Below, one piece after another: positions 44,155 to 52,538 of a stretch of 64,000 nt of DNA. Location: positions 620,001 through 684,000 of the forward strand of contig JADJBS010000020.1 of the NCBI GenBank assembly GCA_016703665.1. The letters are read 5' to 3'. Below the pieces are notes generated by a model that worked only from the letters and a program-made list of their open reading frames with translations, made no database searches and was not told the DNA's origin. Position 1 is the stretch's first letter. Every line of letters starts with the position of its first letter. Source of the stretch: Candidatus Defluviibacillus avedoerensis. GTDB lineage: Bacteria; Pseudomonadota; Gammaproteobacteria; Burkholderiales; Burkholderiaceae_C. Made by a program: the position numbers and the translations under genes.

Positions 44155-45033
44155 ATGTCACCCTCTGACCTCTCCAATCCCAATCAGCGAGTGCTGGACC
44201 AGACGCTGCTGATCATGCAGCCACTGGTACGCTGGCTGTTGCGCTCTGGGGTGAGCTATGGCGACTTCAGTGCGGCGCTGAAGACTGTCTTCTTGACCGA
44301 GACCGAAGCTGAATTGCAGCGCATAGGCGGCAAGCGAACAGACTCCACTCGCAGCATGTTGTCGGGTTTGCACCGCAAGGATGTGCGCGTACTCTTGCCC
44401 AGGGTGCTGGAAAGCCTGGCCGAAGGCCACCCCCGTGCGGATGCGGTCAATAGCCGTCCCAGCACGGCTTCCAAGGTGGTGACTCGGTGGCTCGCTGATG
44501 AGCTGCCAGAATGCCTGCCCGTTACCGGTACAGAGCCCTCCTTTGACAGCCTGGCACGAACCGTGTCGGTGGATGTGCACCCCCGCGCGGTGCTGACAGA
44601 ACTGGTCCGCCTGGGCGTGGTGACTGAAGACGCTGAAGGCGTGCACTTGCGCCGCGCTGCTTTTGAGCCTGACCCAGGGCAGGAGGAATTGCTGCGCATG
44701 GTGGCCAGCAGTGTGGCCGACCACCTGGCTGCAGGCGTCTCCAATGTCACGCGCGAGCGCGACCGCAGCTTTCTGGAGCAAAGCGTTTTTGCCGATGGTC
44801 TGCACCCGGCGTCGGTCGCCAAGCTGGAAACTTTGGCCGCCACCTTGTGGCCGCAAGTGATGAAGACCATGGTCAAGGCCGCCACGCCGCTTTATGAAAA
44901 AGATTCGCAGACCGGAGGCAACCAGCGCTTTCGGGTCGGCATGTTCAGCTACAGCGCACCCACCGAATCGGCAGGCGTGCCTGAGCCTGCCGCAGACGTG
45001 TCGCGCAACCCCAAAACAGGGCCCCAGCCATGA
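44155..45033 (+). CDS. DUF6502-type protein, possible transcription-related regulator
   Basis: The 292-residue protein matches the DUF6502 type: MQPLVRWLLRSGVSYGDFSAALKTVFL at the start, a charged middle (SMLSGLHRKDVRVLLPRV) and LTELVRLGVVTEDAEGVHL, a helix-turn-helix-like segment, around residue 150. It is cytoplasmic with no signal peptide. Its ATG appears to be leaderless with a strong palindromic promoter. The gene overlaps the DUF5666 lipoprotein by four bases, so it is coexpressed with it; autoregulation is inferred. Function unknown. Confidence 0.8.
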   Translation: MSPSDLSNPNQRVLDQTLLIMQPLVRWLLRSGVSYGDFSAALKTVFLTETEAELQRIGGKRTDSTRSMLSGLHRKDVRVLLPRVLESLAEGHPRADAVNSRPSTASKVVTRWLADELPECLPVTGTEPSFDSLARTVSVDVHPRAVLTELVRLGVVTEDAEGVHLRRAAFEPDPGQEELLRMVASSVADHLAAGVSNVTRERDRSFLEQSVFADGLHPASVAKLETLAATLWPQVMKTMVKAATPLYEKDSQTGGNQRFRVGMFSYSAPTESAGVPEPAADVSRNPKTGPQP

Positions 45034-46514
45034 AACACATGTCCCCACCCATGTCCTCTTATCCGGCATACAAGCCGCTGTTCAAAACCGTGGTGACTTG
45101 GCTTTTGGCCTGTTGGATGCTGGCGGCGGCCCTGTTAAGCGCGTGTGGCGGCGGGGTTGGCAGTGGCGGGTCGGGCACGGGACTGGCATCGTACGCTGAA
45201 GGCGTGGTGAGTGGCTTTGGCAGCGTGATTGTGGACGGCACCGAGTTTGCCGATAGCCAGGCTGCCGTGCAGGTGCAAACCGCTGCGGGCGCCAGCGTCA
45301 ATGCACAGGTCAAGCTGGGTCAGCGGGTGTTGGTGACCTATGACAGCAGCAACGCTGCGTCGGTGATACAAATCCTGCCTCAGCTGGCCGGTCCAGCCAG
45401 CGGCGCGCCCGATTCCTCAGGCTGGATAAAGGTTGCTGGGCAATGGGTCAAGTTGGTTGATTCGGCCAATGCCACGGCGTCACGACCGGCCACCATGGTG
45501 TCTGGTTACACCAGTTTGAGCGCAATCTTGGCTGCGGATGAAGTTGAAGTCCACGGCAACTGGGCGCTGGAAAGCACACTCAACGCCTGGGTACTGGTGG
45601 CCACCCGCCTTGAAAAACTCAGCGCACCCGGCGTAAGCGTATTGGTCAGCGGCATTGTCCATTCGTTGCCGAGCAGTACAACGGTACAGATCAACGCGTT
45701 TGACGGTTCTTTGCTTCAAACCAACAGCCTGCCAACCAATCTGAAGACGGGCCAACTGGTCAGCGCCTGGATTGCTCGCACGAACTGGGGGCCTTCGCCC
45801 CTCATCGCCACGCGCGTTGCTGTCCAGGGGATTGCCAGCCTGAGCAATGCCGGAGACAACTTGCGGGTAAGTGGTCTGGCGAGCGACTATGACGCCGCAA
45901 CCCACACGGTCAGCATACAAGGGGTGCGCGTCAGCTTGCCAGTGGGCAGTGGAGCAGACCAGGCGGCGCTAAGTTCCGGCGCACTGGTCAGGGTTGATGG
46001 CAAGGGGGGCTCGTTCAGCGTGCAGGCCAGCAACGCCAGTGCGGCACAGGTCAAGCCTGGGAGTGCGACACCCCTGATCGAGCTCAAAGGTGTGCTCAAC
46101 GGCATCAACTGGAACGCCAGTACGGTGAGTTTCAGCCTGCGTGACACGGTGGTCAACGCTACAAACGCCGTGATCGACAAGAGCTGCAGGCAAGCCTCAG
46201 CGGCGTCCAGTATTTATGTCGAAGTCGAAGGGCGCTTCGCGCTGCCAGACTCAGCGCTTCAGGCCACCAGCGTGAAATGCAATTCTTCGACACCGGGGGG
46301 TGCGACGATGCGCCGCAGCGGTACTTTGGTGAGCGTGAGCAACACAACGCTGAGCCTGCAACTGAGCAGCGGCACCGAGCAAATGCTGGTGGACGCCAAT
46401 ACCTATTTTGAACAACCCTCCGCAAGCCTGATCGACCAGCCAGTCGATGTCGAGGGGGTATTGATAACAGGCGGTTCGATGTTGCGGGCCAAAGCGGTCA
46501 AGCGGGCGCGTTAA
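45030..46514 (+). CDS. DUF5666-type secreted lipoprotein (first paralogue)
   Basis: The 494-residue protein has a signal with lipobox (AAALLSACGGG, Cys about residue 39) and then repeated DUF5666-like beta domains. The first shows EGVVSGFGSVIVDGTEFADS with VKLGQRVLVTYD; later ones start VSGIVHSLPSSTTVQINA, VSGLASDYDAATHTVSIQG and LKGVLNGINWNASTVSF. The fold is probably a string of OB-like barrels on the cell envelope. It is cotranscribed with the DUF6502 gene. Role unknown. Confidence 0.82.
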   Translation: MKHMSPPMSSYPAYKPLFKTVVTWLLACWMLAAALLSACGGGVGSGGSGTGLASYAEGVVSGFGSVIVDGTEFADSQAAVQVQTAAGASVNAQVKLGQRVLVTYDSSNAASVIQILPQLAGPASGAPDSSGWIKVAGQWVKLVDSANATASRPATMVSGYTSLSAILAADEVEVHGNWALESTLNAWVLVATRLEKLSAPGVSVLVSGIVHSLPSSTTVQINAFDGSLLQTNSLPTNLKTGQLVSAWIARTNWGPSPLIATRVAVQGIASLSNAGDNLRVSGLASDYDAATHTVSIQGVRVSLPVGSGADQAALSSGALVRVDGKGGSFSVQASNASAAQVKPGSATPLIELKGVLNGINWNASTVSFSLRDTVVNATNAVIDKSCRQASAASSIYVEVEGRFALPDSALQATSVKCNSSTPGGATMRRSGTLVSVSNTTLSLQLSSGTEQMLVDANTYFEQPSASLIDQPVDVEGVLITGGSMLRAKAVKRAR

Positions 46515-46555
46515 GCCCCCAGGCCTTTCTCTTTGTCCAAACCGGAGTTTTCATC

Positions 46556-48247
46556 ATGTCCATTACCAGCATCAACGGAGCTGCCCGGTCACGCCGGCTC
46601 AGCCTGTGGATCGCGGCGCTGACCGCACTTTTAGTCACGCAAATCACCGCTTGTGGCGGTGGCGGCGGTAGCAGCGGCGGGGCAAATACCGCCAGTACCA
46701 GCACATCCATCACGGAGGGTACCGTCAACGGCTTCGCTAGCGTCATCGTCGATGGCCAGGAGGTCGAAGACGCCACATCCACCACTCGGGTTGAAAACGC
46801 TGATGGCAGTTTCAGCAACGTGGCGCTCAAGCTAGGCCAGCGCGTCCACGTGACTCAAAGTGTGAGCGGCGCAGTCACCGGCACTACATCCATCCTGGTA
46901 CAGGCTGCGCTGATCGGTTCCGTGAGCAACATCAACACCTCGGCAGGCGAGTTCAAAGCGGCTGGTCAGTGGGTCAAGACCAACACCGATTCCACGGCTG
47001 GGCCGTTGACGGTCTATGCTGGCGGATACAGCGGCCTGACCAGTCTGGCCGCCAACGACCTGGTCGAGGTACATGGCAGTGCCACTTACAGCACAGCCAA
47101 GGCTGCCTATGTGATTCAGGCCTCGCGCATTGACAAGCAGGCCAGCATCAGTGCCGTGCGCATCAACGGCAAAGTAGCCAGTCTGGACGCTACAGCCAAG
47201 ACGTTTGCACTGAACGGCGTCACAGTCAATTATTCGGCGGCCACGATGGTGCCAACAGGCTCTACCCTTGCCAATGACCAGACCGTATTTGTCTGGGGGC
47301 CCAGCGGCAGTCTGACCGGTGGCAGCGCACCCGTGCTGGCCGCAACCCGCCTGCGCATCAACACCAGCACGACATCAACGACAGTTGTCTCGGGTACCGG
47401 CCAAATCAGCGGCCTGGCCAGCGCCTACAACTCGACAGCCAAGACATTTGAGATTGATGGCGTCGTCGTCAACGCTGCCACCGCCACCATGCTGCCCACC
47501 GGCGCCAGCCTGGCAAGCGGTGCCTACGTGAGCGTCAGCGGCACGTTTGGCAGCGGAGGCGTCTTGACAGCCACCAGCATTCGTGTGCGCCAGCAAGATA
47601 CCAGCACGGCGCTGGCAAGCATCCGGCTGCATGGCGCCATCAGCAGCTATGTCAGCAATACTTCGTTTGTCGTGCGTGGCGTGCCAGTCGATGCCAGCGC
47701 CATTACCCTGGCCGCCGCATGCCCTGGCGTCACGCTGGCCAACGATGTGGTGGTGGACATCACTGCGACCCAGCAAACCGGTACCGATGTGCTGAAAGCC
47801 ACGAGCCTGCGTTGCCAATCGAGCGTCAGCGGCTACACCATGCGCGCGCAACAGGGCACAGCGGGCACGGTAGACACCGCTGCCAAGACTTTTGTGCTGA
47901 CAAAAACCAGCGGCACACAAAAAGTCCAGTGGAGTGACCAGACCGCGTGGGGAACCGGTGTCACGGCCAACACCTTGGCTACAGTCACCAGTACCGTGGT
48001 GGTGGAAGGCTACTTGGATACCAGCAACGTACTGGTGGCGCGCAGCGTCCGCCTGCTGGGCACATCTGACGTGGACCGCTACTCGCCCGATACCGGTCCG
48101 ATCTACTGTGCCAGCACAACGGGCACCGGCGTGACGAGCAGCACCAGCACGACAACGACTGGCATCAGCAGCATTACCATGCCTTGCGGTAAAGCCAACG
48201 AGGGTTGGGACAACTACGACGCCACCTACCGGCCGGGCAAGAGATAA
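46556..48247 (+). CDS. DUF5666-type secreted lipoprotein (second paralogue)
   Basis: The 563-residue protein is a tandem paralogue of the one before it. It has a lipobox (VTQITACGGG), EGTVNGFASVIVDGQEVEDA, then repeats beginning INGKVASLDATAKTFALNG, ISGLASAYNSTAKTFEIDG and LHGAISSYVSNTSFVVRG, each about 70-90 residues and Thr/Ser/Ala-rich. A CGGAG ribosome site precedes ATG 46556. A C-terminal Ser/Thr run (TTGTGVTSSTSTTTTG) ends the chain. A rho-independent terminator follows, closing the three-gene unit. Confidence 0.82.
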   Translation: MSITSINGAARSRRLSLWIAALTALLVTQITACGGGGGSSGGANTASTSTSITEGTVNGFASVIVDGQEVEDATSTTRVENADGSFSNVALKLGQRVHVTQSVSGAVTGTTSILVQAALIGSVSNINTSAGEFKAAGQWVKTNTDSTAGPLTVYAGGYSGLTSLAANDLVEVHGSATYSTAKAAYVIQASRIDKQASISAVRINGKVASLDATAKTFALNGVTVNYSAATMVPTGSTLANDQTVFVWGPSGSLTGGSAPVLAATRLRINTSTTSTTVVSGTGQISGLASAYNSTAKTFEIDGVVVNAATATMLPTGASLASGAYVSVSGTFGSGGVLTATSIRVRQQDTSTALASIRLHGAISSYVSNTSFVVRGVPVDASAITLAAACPGVTLANDVVVDITATQQTGTDVLKATSLRCQSSVSGYTMRAQQGTAGTVDTAAKTFVLTKTSGTQKVQWSDQTAWGTGVTANTLATVTSTVVVEGYLDTSNVLVARSVRLLGTSDVDRYSPDTGPIYCASTTGTGVTSSTSTTTTGISSITMPCGKANEGWDNYDATYRPGKR

Positions 48248-48348
48248 GTGATTCAGAAGTAAGCGCTCAAAACGACTCCTCCGAGGGCGCGCACTGGGCA
48301 AGTGCGCGTGGTGCGGAAGCTGACACATTCAAGGGTTCCGCAACTTGG

Positions 48349-48376
48349 CCGGGCAGGCAACTGCCCGGTTTTTTTT
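48349..48376 (+). terminator. Rho-independent terminator
   Basis: An 8-bp perfect stem, CCGGGCAG and CTGCCCGG, around a GCAA loop is followed by eight T. It lies about 100 bp after the second DUF5666 gene and just before the cysteine-cluster gene, so it ends the DUF6502-DUF5666 unit. Confidence 0.9.
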
Positions 48377-48416
48377 GGCAGGCACAATCCAGATGTCAAG
48401 GTCTTCTCCGATAGTC

Positions 48417-48770
48417 ATGCCCCTCACCAACCACCCCTGCCTGACCTGCGGCGCCTGTTGCGCCTGCTACTCAGTGGACTTCTCTGTCTACGAGAACCAA
48501 AGCCATGGTGGCAAGGTGCCTGAAGGCTTGACCGTTGAAGTCACCCCCAGCACCTGCCGCATGCGTGGTACTGATCATGTGCCCGTGCGCTGTTCCGCAC
48601 TCACGGGGACGGTGGGCGTCAAGGCGGCCTGCGGTATCTATGAATGGCGCCCGTCTCCTTGCCAGGAGCTGGAGATGGGCAGCCCAGCCTGTGAGCGGGC
48701 GCGGTCCCGGCACGGTTTACCGCCTGTGGCGCCAAACTCATTCTTGCCTTGCGGACCGCACTGTGTCTAA
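48417..48770 (+). CDS. YkgJ-family cysteine-cluster protein
   Basis: From ATG 48417 the protein has 117 residues; ATG 48393 in frame would add eight residues but lies closer to the terminator. The N-terminus CLTCGACCACYSV and later CRMRG, RCSALTG, ACGIYEWRPSPCQELEMG match the CxxCxxCC Zn/Fe-binding pattern of YkgJ (UPF0153) proteins, here with Cys in CGPHC at the end. These small proteins probably bind a metal or Fe-S cluster; their job is not known. Its end overlaps the convergent LysR gene by 33 bp. Confidence 0.85.
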   Translation: MPLTNHPCLTCGACCACYSVDFSVYENQSHGGKVPEGLTVEVTPSTCRMRGTDHVPVRCSALTGTVGVKAACGIYEWRPSPCQELEMGSPACERARSRHGLPPVAPNSFLPCGPHCV

Positions 48771-49622
48771 AAATGCCGCCATCGCCGCGTGGTCTCGGGC
48801 CTTCTTCCACAAGCAATAGGTTTCGTACGGTGTGCTGTCGCTGGCCAGGGGCACAAACACGGTGTCAGGCAGCCGAGACTGCTGCAATGCCTCGGGCACC
48901 AGGGCCACGCCCAGGCCTTGCGACACCAGCGACACCACGCTGAGCCAATGACGCAACTCGTAGCGGATGTCAGGATGAAAGCCCGCACCGGTACACAGCG
49001 AGATCAAGCGCTCGTGGTAGTCGGGCGACACCGCTCGTGACACCATCGCAAAAGGCTCCCCCTGCAAGTCTGCCAGGGCCACGCGGCGCTTTTTTGCCAG
49101 GCGGTGCGACACGGGCAAACAGCACACAAAGGGCTGGCTGGCCACCAGGATGCGCGACAGTTGAGGCGGTACGCGTGTGGTGTGGACAAAGCCCAGGTCC
49201 AGCCGGTCTTGCGTCAGCGCGATCAACTGGTCTTGCGAATTCAGCTCGTGCAGCGACACCTGTAGCGAGGGGTGATCCGCCTCAAACTGGCGCAGCATTT
49301 GCGGCAAGCCGCGGTACAACATGGCTCCCACAAATCCAATGTGCAGGTGCCCCACCAGTCCCTGCTGCACATCGCGCACATGCTGAGCCGCCTCGACCGC
49401 CTGATCCAGCAAGGCCCGCGCCTTGGGCACAAAGGCCTGACCTGCAGCAGTGAGGCGTACCTCGCGGCTGTTGCGAACAAAAAGCTGGGCACCCACGGAA
49501 GATTCCAACTGCTGAATATTCAAGCTCAAGGGCGGTTGAGAAATCGACAGCCGTTTGGCCGCCCGCCCAAAATGCAACTCTTCCGCCAGAGCCAGAAAGT
49601 AACGCAGGTGCCTGAATTCCAT
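48738..49622 (-). CDS. LysR-family transcriptional regulator
   Basis: The 294-residue LTTR has the N-terminal winged helix (MEFRHLRYFLALAEELHFGR then AAKRLSISQPPLSLNIQQLE) and a PBP2-like effector domain from about residue 90. It is divergent from the AidB-like acyl-CoA dehydrogenase with an 88-bp region between starts. That region has the dyad TTAT-N7-ATAA (49630-49644) and the promoter block shared with the CoA-transferase gene at 55 kb. It is therefore the likely regulator of both units. Confidence 0.92.
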   Translation of the reverse strand: MEFRHLRYFLALAEELHFGRAAKRLSISQPPLSLNIQQLESSVGAQLFVRNSREVRLTAAGQAFVPKARALLDQAVEAAQHVRDVQQGLVGHLHIGFVGAMLYRGLPQMLRQFEADHPSLQVSLHELNSQDQLIALTQDRLDLGFVHTTRVPPQLSRILVASQPFVCCLPVSHRLAKKRRVALADLQGEPFAMVSRAVSPDYHERLISLCTGAGFHPDIRYELRHWLSVVSLVSQGLGVALVPEALQQSRLPDTVFVPLASDSTPYETYCLWKKARDHAAMAAFLDTVRSARQE

Positions 49623-49650
49623 GATCTGATTATTGTATGGATAAAGACAG

Positions 49651-49698
49651 AATCAATATTGGACAGCTATGCAAGCAGAGCGCAACAATGCAGCCCAT
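49651..49698 (+). promoter_or_regulatory. Promoter block of the AidB-like gene, shared with the CoA-transferase gene
   Basis: AATCAATATTGGACAGCTATG (20 of 21 bases the same as the site at 55098) is followed after 11 bases by CAACAATGCAG and CCATTG. TTGGAC may be a -35 box and CAACAAT the -10 region. The copy at 55098-55153 has the same elements with a 10-base spacing. The conserved block suggests a common activator, most simply the adjacent LysR protein. Confidence 0.65.
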
Positions 49699-49710
49699 TG
49701 GAGACACACC

Positions 49711-51441
49711 ATGCTGATGCAAGTTGCCAACATCCCTCAAACCGTGACTGCCGCGCCAACTGGCGCCGATGCCGTGCCCGACCAGCATGGCGTCAACCTG
49801 TACACCAGCGACCTGGCCCTGCACGAACTGCTGTCCGTCTATCTCCCCGCCGATTTGCTCGCCCACCTGACGCCGCAATTCACGCGCCTTGGCGCACTGG
49901 CTGGCGGCCCGCTGGACGACCTGGCCCTGACCGCCGATAAGCATCCGCCCGAGCTACAGCAGCGCAGTCGCCGTGGTCTGGATGACCAGCGCATCCTCAA
50001 GCACCCGGCCTATGTGGAGATGGAGCGCCTGGCTTTCAGCGAATTTGCGCTTGCCGCCATTTCGCATCGGAAAGATGTGCTGGGCTGGCAAGGGCAGATG
50101 CCGGCAACGGTCAAGTACGCGCTGACTTACCTGTTTGTGCAGGCTGAATTTGGCCTGTGCTGCCCGGTGTCGATGACCGATTCGCTGACGCGAACGCTCA
50201 AGAAGTACGGTACGCCCGAACTGATCGCACAGCACCTGCCCGCACTGACTGCGCTGAACCTGGACGACTTGGCTCAGGGCGCCATGTTCATGACCGAGCA
50301 AGGTGCGGGCTCGGACATTGCCAACACCACCACACTGGCCCGGCCTGACCCGGACCACCCTGGCGAATGGTTGCTGTCTGGAGAAAAATGGTTTTGCTCC
50401 AACCCCGATGCGGCCCTGGCCATGGTGCTGGCGCGAGTGGAGGGCAGCCCTGCAGGGATGAAAGGTGTGTCGCTGTTCCTGCTGCCACGCGATTTGCCAG
50501 ACGGATCGCACAACAACTACCGTATTGTCCGCCTGAAAGAAAAACTGGGCACGCGGTCCATGGCCAGCGGCGAGATCCGCATGGAAGGCGCACGCGCCTG
50601 GCTGGTAGGCGAACAGGGCCGTGGCTTTGTGCAGATGGCCGACATGGTGAACAACTCACGCCTGTCCAATGGCGTGCGGGCTGCAGGCCTGATGCGACGG
50701 GCTCTGAGTGAAGCGCTGCATGTCAGCCGTGAACGTGTGGCCTTTGGCAAGCATTTGATTGACATGCCGCTGATGCGCCGCCAGTTGCTCAAGCTCTTGT
50801 TGCCTACCGAGCAGGCCCGCACCATGGTGTTCCAGACGGCTCAAGCTTTGCGCCGCGCCGACAGTGGCGATAAAGAAGCCTACAGCCTGGTGCGCATACT
50901 CACCCCACTAATCAAGTTCCGTGCCTGCCGCGATGCACGCAAGGTCACGGGTGACGCCATGGAGGTGCGTGGTGGCTGCGGCTACATCGAAGAATGGAGC
51001 GACCCGCGCCTGGTGCGCGACGCACATCTGGGGTCGATCTGGGAAGGTACCAGCAACATCGTTGCGCTGGACGTGATCCGGGCAATAAGGCGCGAGGGCT
51101 CGCTGAATGCGCTGAGCATCTATTTGCGCGGCTTGATGGCGGAGTCAGCTGCGGCGATGGATGTCGACTTGCGTGGTGAATTGGAATCTTCCTTGACGCG
51201 GGCGTCAGCCTTGGCATTGAAAGCGGCAGAGCCAGGTGCAGATGCACTTGCACGTCAGGCGTCGTCTGCGCTGTACCACATCACCACCGCGATTGCGATG
51301 GTGTGGGAAGCATCGCAACTTGGGTCGCCCAAACGAGCAGTCTTGGCAAGGCTGGTGCTGCGCTATCGCCTGGCGGCAAGAGATCCGATGGCAGTGGACG
51401 AGATGCCATCCGATGGCGTGATGGATGACTTGCTTCGTTGA
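49711..51441 (+). CDS. AidB-like acyl-CoA dehydrogenase family protein
   Basis: I use ATG 49711, with GGAG nine bases upstream, giving 576 residues; an in-frame ATG at 49669 overlaps the promoter block. The acyl-CoA dehydrogenase fold has FMTEQGAGSDIANTTTLA, GEKWFCSNPDAALAMVLAR, EKLGTRSMASGEI, FGKHLIDMPLMRRQL and the C-terminal YIEEWSDPRLVRDAHLGSIW then EGTSNIVALDVIRAI. The length and N-terminal extension match the AidB subgroup rather than fatty-acid-type enzymes. It binds FAD; the substrate is unknown. The Bug gene follows by 102 bp. Confidence 0.9.
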   Translation: MLMQVANIPQTVTAAPTGADAVPDQHGVNLYTSDLALHELLSVYLPADLLAHLTPQFTRLGALAGGPLDDLALTADKHPPELQQRSRRGLDDQRILKHPAYVEMERLAFSEFALAAISHRKDVLGWQGQMPATVKYALTYLFVQAEFGLCCPVSMTDSLTRTLKKYGTPELIAQHLPALTALNLDDLAQGAMFMTEQGAGSDIANTTTLARPDPDHPGEWLLSGEKWFCSNPDAALAMVLARVEGSPAGMKGVSLFLLPRDLPDGSHNNYRIVRLKEKLGTRSMASGEIRMEGARAWLVGEQGRGFVQMADMVNNSRLSNGVRAAGLMRRALSEALHVSRERVAFGKHLIDMPLMRRQLLKLLLPTEQARTMVFQTAQALRRADSGDKEAYSLVRILTPLIKFRACRDARKVTGDAMEVRGGCGYIEEWSDPRLVRDAHLGSIWEGTSNIVALDVIRAIRREGSLNALSIYLRGLMAESAAAMDVDLRGELESSLTRASALALKAAEPGADALARQASSALYHITTAIAMVWEASQLGSPKRAVLARLVLRYRLAARDPMAVDEMPSDGVMDDLLR

Positions 51442-51543
51442 TGCTTTGCTGCCGAGATGCTTTTAACTGATGCAAGGCTCATTAGTCGATATATGAGCCG
51501 GGTTGCACCCCGGCCTATCAACACCCCCCCAGGAGACAAAAAA

Positions 51544-52512
51544 ATGCAAACCAGAAGAACCACCCTCATTACGCTGGCCAGCCTGGCGACGGCTGCGAGC
51601 GCCCAGTCGCCCTTTCCGTCCAAACCACTGACCCTCGTCGTCCCCTTTGCCCCCGGTGGCCCCACCGATGCCATGGCGCGCACACTGGCCAATGCCATCA
51701 AACCCGTCCTCGGCCAGAACATGGTGGTCGACAACAAGGCCGGGGCTGGTGGCAACATTGGTGCAGAGTTTGTGGCCAAGGCACCGGCGGACGGACAAAC
51801 GGTGCTGTTTGGCACCAGTGGCCCACTGGCCATTAACATCAGCCTTTTTAGCAAGCTGGGCTATGACCCCATCTCCAGCTTTGCGCCCGTCATCCAGATT
51901 GGGCACCTGCCCAATGTGCTGGTAGTCAACCCCAATGTGCCCGCAAGAACTGTGGCGGAGCTGGTTAGCTACGCTAAGGCCAATCCAGGCAAGCTGAGCT
52001 ATGCGTCGTCGGGCAACGGCGCATCGTCTCACTTGGCGGGGGTGCTGTTCAATATGCGCACGGGCACCGACATCCAGCACATCCCCTACAAAGGCACAGG
52101 GCCCGCACTGAACGACTTGCTGGGTGGCCAGGTCACCATGTCATTCACCGATGTGCTGACCGCTCTGCCCCACATCAAGGCGGGCAAATTGCGCGTGCTA
52201 GGTGTCACTGCCGCCACGCGGTCGGCGGCACTGCCTGATACGCCCACGCTGATGGAGCAAGGACTGAAGGAGTTTGATGTGAGCGTATTCTTTGGCATCG
52301 TGGTACCAGCCGGCACCCATGCAGACGTTATCGCCAAGCTGAACTCTGCTTTTGTGCAGGTCCTTCAGCAACCCGATGTCAAACAAAACTTGGCCGCGCA
52401 AGGTCTTGAGCCCGCACAGAGGACCAGTCCGGCCGACCTCGGCAATTTCATGCGCCGCGAGATTGCCGTGTGGCGCGATGTGGTGAAGGCATCGGGCGCC
52501 AAGGTAGATTGA
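51544..52512 (+). CDS. Bug/TctC-family solute-binding protein
   Basis: From ATG 51544 with AGGAG at 51531-51535 the protein has 322 residues. It has a short signal peptide (to ASAQ) and Bug motifs: LVVPFAPGGPTDAMARTLA, VVDNKAGAGGNIGAEFVA and KLSYASSGNGASSHLAG. It is in the same direction as the AidB-like gene and may be in its operon. The ligand is probably a carboxylic acid used by the acyl-CoA enzymes nearby; this is inferred from context. Confidence 0.92.
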   Translation: MQTRRTTLITLASLATAASAQSPFPSKPLTLVVPFAPGGPTDAMARTLANAIKPVLGQNMVVDNKAGAGGNIGAEFVAKAPADGQTVLFGTSGPLAINISLFSKLGYDPISSFAPVIQIGHLPNVLVVNPNVPARTVAELVSYAKANPGKLSYASSGNGASSHLAGVLFNMRTGTDIQHIPYKGTGPALNDLLGGQVTMSFTDVLTALPHIKAGKLRVLGVTAATRSAALPDTPTLMEQGLKEFDVSVFFGIVVPAGTHADVIAKLNSAFVQVLQQPDVKQNLAAQGLEPAQRTSPADLGNFMRREIAVWRDVVKASGAKVD

Positions 52513-52538
52513 ATACGCCTGCTAGCGCTCAGTGCGGC

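Noticed and set aside
46556..48247. Repeat domains of the DUF5666 lipoprotein as a phase-variable or adhesin tandem repeat
   Set aside because: The repeats are diverged at the protein level and not near-identical at the DNA level, so slippage-based variation is unlikely.
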